Origin: Candidatus Delongbacteria bacterium
GTDB taxonomy: Bacteria > CAIWAD01
NCBI GenBank assembly: GCA_020634015.1
Contig: JACKCN010000010.1
Span: 1 to 53,569 of the forward strand
DNA length: 53,569 nt
Direction of reading: 5' to 3'
Positions 42,201 through 48,313 of this stretch are shown piece by piece. Each line of letters starts with the position of its first letter. Positions within the stretch are counted from its first letter, which is position 1. Below the pieces are notes generated by a model, which was not told the DNA's origin, ran no database searches, and was given only the letters and a program-made list of their open reading frames with translations. A program made the translations under genes and the position numbers.

Positions 42201-43556
42201 ATGAGCCAATTGATGAAATCCATCTCCGGAATCCGCGGGGTGGTGGGCGACGGACTTGATCCCGAGCAGTGCGCACGCTTCGCGGCCGCATTCGGCAACT
42301 ACTGCGAAGGCGGAACCGTGGTGCTCGGGCGTGATACCCGGCCCACGGGGGAGATGGTGCGCCAGGCCGTGATTGCCGGCCTGATGGCCACCGGCTGCAC
42401 GATCGTGGACGTGGGCGTGGTGCCCACTCCCACCGTGGCGATCATGGTCGAGGAACTGGGCGCCGACGGCGGCATCTGCATCACGGCCAGCCACAACCCG
42501 ATCCAGTGGAACGCGCTCAAGTTCTTCCATCGTGACGGACTCTTTCTGGATCCGGCCCAGGCCGCACGCCATCTGGAACTGGCCGAGAAAGGCCCGAGCT
42601 ACGCCGACTGGTCGCGCATGGGCAGCCTGAGCCTGCGCGAGGACGCGCTCGAGATCCATGTGAACCGGATTCTGGCGCTGGATCTGCTGGACGTGCCCGC
42701 CCTGCGCAAGCGCAACTTCCGGGTCGCCCTGGACTGCGTCAACGGCGCCGGCAGCGCCATGCTGCCACACTTGCTGCAGGAGCTGGGCTGCGATGTGGTC
42801 AAGATCGGCTGCGACGGCAGCGGGCGTTTCTTCCGCGAGGCGGAACCCACGCCCGAGAACATCACCGAACTGAGCCGCGTGGTGGCCGAAGGCGGCTTCG
42901 ATCTGGGCTTTGCCGTGGACCCCGACGCCGACCGCCTGGCCCTCGTGGATGCCAAAGGCGTGCCCCTGGGCGAAGAGCAGACTCTGGCGCTCTGCGCCCG
43001 CTTCGTGCTGGCCCATCGCAAGGGCCCCGTGGCGGTCAATGTGTCCAGCAGCGCGATCATGGACGATGTCTGCGCCGAAGCCGGCGTGCCCCTGCATCGT
43101 ACACGCGTGGGCGAGATCAATGTCAGCATTGAAATGCGCAAGAGCGGTGCCGTGATCGGCGGCGAGGGCAACGGCGGAGTGATTCTGCCCGACCTGCACC
43201 TGGGGCGTGATGCACCCGTGGGTCTGGCGCTGGTGCTGCAGTACATGCTCGAGAACGGCATCGGCCTGCGGGCCCTGCGCGAGGAACTGCCCACCTATCA
43301 GATGGTGAAGGAAAAGGTCGAACTGGGCACTCTGGACGGTGAGGCCGCGGTCAACGCCCTGCGCGAACGCTTCGCCGATCGCCCCATGGACGAGACCGAT
43401 GGCCTCAAGTTCCTCCAGCCCGATGGCCGCAGCTGGGTTCAGGTCAGGCGCAGCAATACCGAACCCATCCTGCGCATCTTCGCCGAAGCTCCCACGCGGG
43501 AGGCGGCCAGTGCGCTGGTGAACGAGCTGCGCGCGGCGCTGCCGACCGGCGCGTGA
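42201..43556 (+). CDS. Alpha-D-phosphohexomutase family enzyme (PMM/PGM/GlmM-like), candidate phosphopentomutase
   Basis: 451 residues from ATG 42201 with AAGGAGG upstream. The four family loops are present: phosphoserine TASHNP, metal loop DPDADR, sugar loop GEGNGG and phosphate loop RRSNTEPILR. The GEGNGG form is that of the PMM/archaeal-type branch, not E. coli GlmM (GEQSGH). Assignment by sequence would be phosphomannomutase or phosphoglucosamine mutase. Its position, first in an overlapping operon with EutN, DeoC and a pyrimidine phosphorylase, instead suggests conversion of deoxyribose-1-phosphate to deoxyribose-5-phosphate. Family members with phosphopentomutase activity are known in archaea. 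The GTGA overlap couples it to eutN. Confidence 0.85.
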   Translation: MSQLMKSISGIRGVVGDGLDPEQCARFAAAFGNYCEGGTVVLGRDTRPTGEMVRQAVIAGLMATGCTIVDVGVVPTPTVAIMVEELGADGGICITASHNPIQWNALKFFHRDGLFLDPAQAARHLELAEKGPSYADWSRMGSLSLREDALEIHVNRILALDLLDVPALRKRNFRVALDCVNGAGSAMLPHLLQELGCDVVKIGCDGSGRFFREAEPTPENITELSRVVAEGGFDLGFAVDPDADRLALVDAKGVPLGEEQTLALCARFVLAHRKGPVAVNVSSSAIMDDVCAEAGVPLHRTRVGEINVSIEMRKSGAVIGGEGNGGVILPDLHLGRDAPVGLALVLQYMLENGIGLRALREELPTYQMVKEKVELGTLDGEAAVNALRERFADRPMDETDGLKFLQPDGRSWVQVRRSNTEPILRIFAEAPTREAASALVNELRAALPTGA

Positions 43557-43822
43557 AGATCGCCACCGTCACCGGCTCCGTGGTGAGCACGCTCAAGAAC
43601 CCGGAGTTCGTGGGGTACAAGCTGTTGCTGGTGACCGACACGGATCTCGACGGCAGCCTGCTGGGCGACCCCTACATCGCCCTGGATACGGTGGACGCCG
43701 GACAGGGCGACAAGGTGCTGATCAACAAGGAAGGCGGCGGCGCCCGGCTGCTGCTCGACAATCCCCGGATCCCCGTGCAGGCGGTGATCGTGGGCGTGGT
43801 GGACGACTGGCACACGGAATAG
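43553..43822 (+). CDS. eutN: EutN/CcmL-family microcompartment vertex protein
   Basis: 89 residues, full length, from GTG 43553 overlapping the mutase stop. The pentamer-forming BMC-P pattern is clear: MKIATVTGSVVSTLKNPEFVGYKLLLV (broken here at GSVVSTLKN and GYKLLLV), LDTVDAGQGDKVLI and VIVGVVDDW. Such pentamers cap the vertices of bacterial microcompartment shells. No BMC-H or BMC-T hexamer gene is in the window, so either the shell genes are elsewhere or this is an orphan pentamer. The next gene encodes DeoC with a putative targeting tail. Confidence 0.9.
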   Translation: MKIATVTGSVVSTLKNPEFVGYKLLLVTDTDLDGSLLGDPYIALDTVDAGQGDKVLINKEGGGARLLLDNPRIPVQAVIVGVVDDWHTE

Positions 43823-43867
43823 CGTGGTCCGGACCCGCGCGGGTCCCATGGAACAGCGAGGAACTGC

Positions 43868-44749
43868 ATGGCACAGGACGAACAGCTCGAGCGGATCATC
43901 CAGGAAATGCTGGGTGCCAAGGCCCCGTCCACGGTCGACCCGGCCGCCGGCACACCGGCCATGCCCGAGCGGGCCAGCTGGGCCCAGCCCGACCTGCCGG
44001 CGATGGCGGGCTCGGCCTGTGGCTATTCCCCGGATGGCGCGATCGCCTGCGGGGCCGACCGTGTCTCATGCACCATCGGCCTGATCGGCCAGGTGCGTTC
44101 AGAAATCTCGCGCCTGATCGACCACACTCTGCTCAAGGCCGATGCCTGTCGCACATCCGTGGAGCAGCTCTGCAAGGAAGCCCGCACCCACCGCTTCGCC
44201 AGCGTGTGCGTCAACCCCTGCTGGGTGCCGCTCTGCGCGCGCCTGCTCGAAGGCAGCGACGTGCGCACCTGCACCGTGATCGGCTTCCCGCTGGGGGCCT
44301 CCAGTCCGCGGGTCAAGGTGGCCGAAACCCGTCAGGCGGTGCGCGACGGTGCCACCGAGGTGGACATGGTGATCAACGTCGGCTGGATCAAGAGCGGCGA
44401 CTGGACCGCCGTGGAGGACGACATCCGCGGTGTGGTGGAAACCGCCGGCCGCAAGGTGCTGACCAAGGTGATCCTTGAAACCTGTCTGCTCGACGAAGAA
44501 CAGATCGTGCGTGCCTGCCTGGCCTGCCGCCGGGCCGGAGCCGACTTCGTGAAGACCTCCACCGGTTTCAGCAGTGCGGGTGCGCGGGCCGAACACGTGG
44601 CCCTGATGCGGCGCGTGGTGGGTGCCGGCATGGGGGTCAAGGCCTCCGGCGGAGTACGCACCTTCGAAGATGCCGTGCGCATGATCGAGTCGGGTGCCGA
44701 TCGGCTGGGTGCCAGTGCCAGCGTGGCCATCGTGGGTGGACGCCCGTGA
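43868..44749 (+). CDS. deoC: Deoxyribose-phosphate aldolase with N-terminal encapsulation-peptide-like extension
   Basis: 293 residues against about 215-225 for ordinary DeoC. The catalytic domain starts near residue 78 (EISRLIDHTLLKADA). It has the Asp in VDMVINVG, the Schiff-base Lys in FVKTSTGF and the second Lys in VKASGGVRT, so it should split deoxyribose-5-phosphate into acetaldehyde and glyceraldehyde-3-phosphate. The extra N-terminus begins DEQLERIIQEMLGAK, an amphipathic helix (L6, I9, I10, M13, L14 on one face) followed by a Pro/Ala linker. That is the form of microcompartment encapsulation peptides. A Cys-containing piece (ACGYSPDGAIACGADRVSC) precedes the barrel. Confidence 0.93.
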   Translation: MAQDEQLERIIQEMLGAKAPSTVDPAAGTPAMPERASWAQPDLPAMAGSACGYSPDGAIACGADRVSCTIGLIGQVRSEISRLIDHTLLKADACRTSVEQLCKEARTHRFASVCVNPCWVPLCARLLEGSDVRTCTVIGFPLGASSPRVKVAETRQAVRDGATEVDMVINVGWIKSGDWTAVEDDIRGVVETAGRKVLTKVILETCLLDEEQIVRACLACRRAGADFVKTSTGFSSAGARAEHVALMRRVVGAGMGVKASGGVRTFEDAVRMIESGADRLGASASVAIVGGRP

Positions 44750-46140
44750 GCGCATATCAGGTCATCCAGCGCAAGCAAGGCGGACACGAGAACACGGCCG
44801 AAGAGATTCGCTTCATGGTCGCGGGCGCGCTCGACGGCAGCGTCGAACCGGCGCAGTTGAGCGCCTGGTTCATGGCGATCTACTTCAAGGGCATGACCCC
44901 TGAAGAAACCTGGACCCTGACCGAGGCCATGCTCAATTCCGGGCGAGTGCTGGACATGAGCTTCAGTGACCGGCCCGTGATCGACAAGCACAGCACGGGG
45001 GGCGTGGGCGACAAGGTGACCTTCGTGCTGGGCCCACTCTGGGCCGCCTGCGGGCTGACCGTGCCCACCATCACGGGCCGCGGCCTGGGACACACGGGCG
45101 GCACGGTGGACAAGCTGGAGTCGCTGCCCGGCATCGAACTGGGCCAACCCCAGGCCCAGATGGAAGAAATCCTGCGCCGCACGGGCCTCTGCATCCTGCG
45201 CCAGACCGAAGATCTGGTGCCCGCCGACCGCATCTTCTACGCCCTGCGCGACGTGACCGCCACGGTCGAGAGCGTGCCGCTGATCTGCGGGTCCATTCTC
45301 TCCAAGAAACTGGCCGAAGGACTCAACTGCCTCGTGCTGGATGTCAAGTGCGGCAGCGGGGCGATCTTCCAGAGCATGCCCAAAGCCCGCGAGCTGGCGG
45401 AAGCTCTGGTGGCCATCTGCCGTGCGGGGGGCAAGCCTGCCACCGCGCTGATCACGGCCATGGATGTGCCTCTCGGGCGCCAGGTGGGCAACTGGAACGA
45501 GCTGGTGGAGTGTGTCGAGTGCCTGCAGGGCCACGGTCCCGCCGACCTGATGGACGTGACCTACGCCCTGGGCGTGGCCGGCCTGATGACTCTGGGCCGC
45601 TGCCAGACCGCCGAAGAAGGGCTTCTGATGCTGCGCGAGGCCGTGGACAGCGGCCGAGCCTTTCAGGTTTTCGTGGATACGGTGGCCGCCCAGGGCGGTG
45701 AGACCGACTGGCTGCAGCACCTGCACCACGCGCCGCGCCCTCAATCGGGCATCACACTCACCGCCCCGCGTGCGGGCTGGATCACGGGCCTGGATGCGCG
45801 CCTGATTGGCCAGACCGCCGTGGCACTGGGAGCCGGACGCCAGCGCCGCGAGGACTCGGTGGATGCCTTGGCGGGCATCACGCTGCACCGCAAGCCGGGT
45901 GACCGGGTGCGTGCGGGCGAGGCGCTGGCGGATCTCTACGTCGGCCCGGCCAACGTCGACCTGGAAGAGCGGGCGAAGATCGCCCTGGCCGCCTGGACGA
46001 TTGAAGATGACGCCCCCACGAGCGATCACGCCGAGCGATTGCTGGCCTGCATCGACGCCCCCTTCAGCCCCGAGCAGTGGCGCGAGCTGCGCGACCGGGT
46101 GGGCCTGGGCCTGCGTCCTCATCCGCTCTGGACCCAGTGA
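44746..46140 (+). CDS. deoA: Pyrimidine-nucleoside (thymidine) phosphorylase
   Basis: 464 residues from GTG 44746 overlapping the deoC stop (GTGA). It carries the family signature TGRGLGHTGGTVDKLES, the phosphate loop KHSTGGVGDK, and the C-terminal lipoyl-like domain (GWITGLDARLIGQTAVALGAG, HRKPGDRVRAGEALADLY). It splits thymidine, deoxyuridine or uridine to the base and (deoxy)ribose-1-phosphate. The long form with its C-terminal domain could be DeoA or Pdp. A tail of about 45 residues (AERLLACIDAPFSPEQWREL) follows; whether it targets a shell is unclear. It supplies the substrate of the mutase/DeoC steps. Confidence 0.93.
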   Translation: MSAYQVIQRKQGGHENTAEEIRFMVAGALDGSVEPAQLSAWFMAIYFKGMTPEETWTLTEAMLNSGRVLDMSFSDRPVIDKHSTGGVGDKVTFVLGPLWAACGLTVPTITGRGLGHTGGTVDKLESLPGIELGQPQAQMEEILRRTGLCILRQTEDLVPADRIFYALRDVTATVESVPLICGSILSKKLAEGLNCLVLDVKCGSGAIFQSMPKARELAEALVAICRAGGKPATALITAMDVPLGRQVGNWNELVECVECLQGHGPADLMDVTYALGVAGLMTLGRCQTAEEGLLMLREAVDSGRAFQVFVDTVAAQGGETDWLQHLHHAPRPQSGITLTAPRAGWITGLDARLIGQTAVALGAGRQRREDSVDALAGITLHRKPGDRVRAGEALADLYVGPANVDLEERAKIALAAWTIEDDAPTSDHAERLLACIDAPFSPEQWRELRDRVGLGLRPHPLWTQ

Positions 46141-46141
46141 G

Positions 46142-47017
46142 ATGTCCCTGCCCGATCTGAATCTCCCTTTGCTACCCGCGAATTGTCAGCCCTGGACCAC
46201 GGGTTCCAGTGCGATTCTTCCCCTGGCACACGCGCCACTCCTGCGCCTGCGCGGAGCCCCCGAAGAGGCTCGCGACCTGCTGCAGCGACTGTGCGCCAGC
46301 GACGTGCGCCCACTGCCCGTGGACGCGGCTGCGCCGGGTGAACCCCAGCTTTTGCTGGAGCGGGATGGCCAGGTGCTGGACCGGCTCTCCCTGAGGCTGG
46401 ACCCGCAGGGAGCGCTGATCGCCTGCACGCCAGAACGCCTGGCCGCGGTGAGGGCCCGCATCGACTCGATGATCTTCATGGAAGATCTGCAGCTGGAGGA
46501 GGACACCACCGGTCCCGCCTGGCTGGTCTGGAGTACGGGTGCGGACCTGCCGGGCGATGCCGACAGCTTCAGGCTGGGGCCATCCCTGTCTCTGGTGCGT
46601 GGACCTTTGCCCGCGCGCACGGAATCCGCCAGCCCTCTGGATTCCCGTGTCTGGGCGAGCGCGCTCCTGGACGGAGGCGAACTGCCGCTCTGGCGCAGCG
46701 AGTTCTCCGTGAATCCCCTGTACACGCCGCTGGCTGGCCTGATATCGTTCACCAAGGGCTGTTATCCGGGGCAGGAAGTGATTGCCCGGATGGACAGCCG
46801 CGGCAAGGTGGGCTGGCAACTGCGCTGCCTTGTTCTGCCCGTCATGCCTGGAGACGAGGGGCTGAAATCCGAGGAGGATGGCGCGCCCGCGAAACTGCTG
46901 GGATGTCTGGCCGTGCCCGGAAACGAGTCCTGTCGTGTGCTGTGTCTGGTGCGCCCGGAATGGAGCGGGCTGAAGCTTGAGGTCGAAGGAAGGTCGCACC
47001 GTGTCGCACTGGACTGA
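46142..47017 (+). CDS. ygfZ: YgfZ/GcvT-type folate-binding protein
   Basis: 291 residues beginning one base after the deoA stop. The signature K-G-C-Y-P-G-Q-E is present (FTKGCYPGQEVIARMDSRGKVG), as is the aminomethyltransferase-like LRGAPEEARDLLQRL...DVRPL opening. YgfZ uses tetrahydrofolate and the conserved cysteine in repair or assembly of certain Fe-S enzymes. It may be co-transcribed with the deo genes by position; a functional link is not obvious. The lipoprotein gene begins inside its end. Confidence 0.88.
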   Translation: MSLPDLNLPLLPANCQPWTTGSSAILPLAHAPLLRLRGAPEEARDLLQRLCASDVRPLPVDAAAPGEPQLLLERDGQVLDRLSLRLDPQGALIACTPERLAAVRARIDSMIFMEDLQLEEDTTGPAWLVWSTGADLPGDADSFRLGPSLSLVRGPLPARTESASPLDSRVWASALLDGGELPLWRSEFSVNPLYTPLAGLISFTKGCYPGQEVIARMDSRGKVGWQLRCLVLPVMPGDEGLKSEEDGAPAKLLGCLAVPGNESCRVLCLVRPEWSGLKLEVEGRSHRVALD

Positions 47018-47762
47018 GGCTCGCACCTTGGGTGCTCTGCTGCTGGGCGTGTTGCTGCTGACGGGCTGCGCCGAGCAGCACCGCGAGGACCTGCGGCTCT
47101 GGACCATCGCCACGTCGTCGCAGAGCCTGTTGGCGCTCACGCCCGAATCGCAGGGCTGCGATGATTTTGGCTACCAGGATCGGCAGATCGTCTCGATCGC
47201 GGTGGCCAGTGAAGACAGGGTCTACGGGGTGGACCAGTCCAGCCATGAGCTGGTGCGCCTGCGCCCCTGGGGCGGAGGTACCGAACGCATCGGGGACATC
47301 GTCTCGCTGGCCTTCCCCCAGTCTCTGGCAGCGTCGCCGGACGGTTCGCTCTATCTGCTGGATGACAACCGCACCCTGATCCGGCTCAATCGCGACAGCG
47401 CGACCCGGATCCAGGAGTGGCTGTTGCCCACCGGGTTGTACGCCTCGCTGTGTTTCAGCCCGGTGTCATTCACCAGCCCCACCCGGGTCAATGTGTCCGC
47501 AGGCGATCTGCTGGCCCTGCGCCAGGAAGCCGGCAACAGCTGGCTGATCCTGCTGACGCGCGTGGGCACATCGGTGGAAGTGCAGGATCTGGCGCGCCTG
47601 TCTCCACTGCAGAGTTTCTGCGGCTCGTCCGTCGACGGCCGCTTCTACGCTCTGGATGGCACCCGCCAGGTGCTGGAACTTCGACCGGAAGCCGGCAGTC
47701 TGCGCCCCCTCTACGACGCCTCCTGCGCGCTGGAATCGGCCGGTCCGCTGAGTACTCCCTGA
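47001..47762 (+). CDS. Propeller-like lipoprotein of unknown function
   Basis: 253 residues from GTG 47001 (GGAAGG upstream), overlapping the ygfZ end by 17 bases. Lipoprotein signal (LGALLLGVLLLTGC|AE). The mature part has NHL/SMP-like strands (SLAASPDGSLYLLDDNRTLIRL, GRFYALDGTRQVLEL), suggesting a partial beta-propeller of four or more blades. It should be anchored on a membrane face. The ligand is unknown. An upstream in-frame start at 46977 would add eight charged residues and spoil the signal peptide. Confidence 0.65.
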   Translation: MSHWTEARTLGALLLGVLLLTGCAEQHREDLRLWTIATSSQSLLALTPESQGCDDFGYQDRQIVSIAVASEDRVYGVDQSSHELVRLRPWGGGTERIGDIVSLAFPQSLAASPDGSLYLLDDNRTLIRLNRDSATRIQEWLLPTGLYASLCFSPVSFTSPTRVNVSAGDLLALRQEAGNSWLILLTRVGTSVEVQDLARLSPLQSFCGSSVDGRFYALDGTRQVLELRPEAGSLRPLYDASCALESAGPLSTP

Positions 47763-47887
47763 CTCTGGTTGATTTCCCCCGCGATCCAGCCAGCTCTGGC
47801 GGTCCCTGACACGCCGGTCTGGATAATTATCCCCTGCTAAATAATTTCTAATTGGTCTTGAATTCCGGGGTGCATACTTCTGCAGAC

Positions 47888-47946
47888 AGCCCGCCGAAGC
47901 TCCCATCGGTGGCTAGCTGATCCGGTTAGGTAACAAGGGCTTTTTT
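47888..47946 (+). terminator. Terminator-like structured element
   Basis: AGCCC (47888-47892) can pair with GGGCT (47937-47941), which runs straight into TTTTT. The enclosed 44 bases fold further (GCCGA / TCGGT). It could be the terminator of the lipoprotein gene, or the end of a short RNA starting near 47882 (CATACT -10, TTGGTC -35). Confidence 0.4.
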
Positions 47947-47969
47947 CAGGTTTCCGGCGGCTCGGCGTG

Positions 47970-47998
47970 TTGCCACCGGACACAACATGTAGTATCAT
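47970..47998 (+). promoter_or_regulatory. Sigma-70 promoter of the nrdJ operon
   Basis: TTGCCA (47970-47975), a 17-base spacer and TATCAT (47993-47998), each 5 of 6 to consensus. The first NrdR-like box overlaps its spacer and -10. Confidence 0.6.
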
Positions 47999-48026
47999 TG
48001 AAGCCGGTTTGTGGCATATCTTGTGG
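47980..48026 (+). promoter_or_regulatory. Tandem NrdR-box-like operator
   Basis: Box 1 ACACAACATGTAGTAT (47980-47995) matches about 13 of 16 positions of the NrdR consensus ACACWATATMTWGTGT. Box 2 (48011-48026) keeps only the right half, ATATCTTGTG. Box starts are 31 bases apart, three helical turns, as is usual for NrdR pairs, and they straddle the predicted promoter and start site. Confidence 0.5.
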
Positions 48027-48313
48027 CTTGCGCGGAACGGCTTGCCAGGCCAGCCTGAACGAACCCCCGGCAAGCGTCCGGCCAGCTTCGGCCCGCTTCG
48101 CTGACTGACGGAATCCATCACCGCGTGACGGCACTCCTTGCCGTTCATGTCCTGGGCCGCTTCGCACAATTATCGAATCCAATCCGGACCGCCGTCAGGT
48201 AATGTCCCTGGCTGGTTGTTCCTTTGTGGGAAACTCAATCGTATCGATCGGAAGTCCCCCGTCGCACGCTGACGGGACCGGGGCCTTCCCGACAAGCAAG
48301 GGGAGTTGTACAG

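Larger units (their letters stand above)
47763..48313. other. Long regulatory gap upstream of nrdJ
   Basis: 551 bases. The first part (47820-47870) is the most AT-rich stretch of the window. A structured element with a T-run lies at 47888-47946 and an NrdR-type promoter at 47970-48026. The predicted transcript then has a leader of about 300 bases with several short hairpins (e.g. ACGGC / GCCGT near 48126-48145). I find no cobalamin riboswitch core here and no convincing ORF. Confidence 0.5.

Noticed and set aside
47763..48313. A second cobalamin riboswitch upstream of nrdJ
   Set aside because: None of the conserved boxes (GCGGCCCCCGCCACTGT-like core or the AGACCTGCC end) is present on the plus strand.
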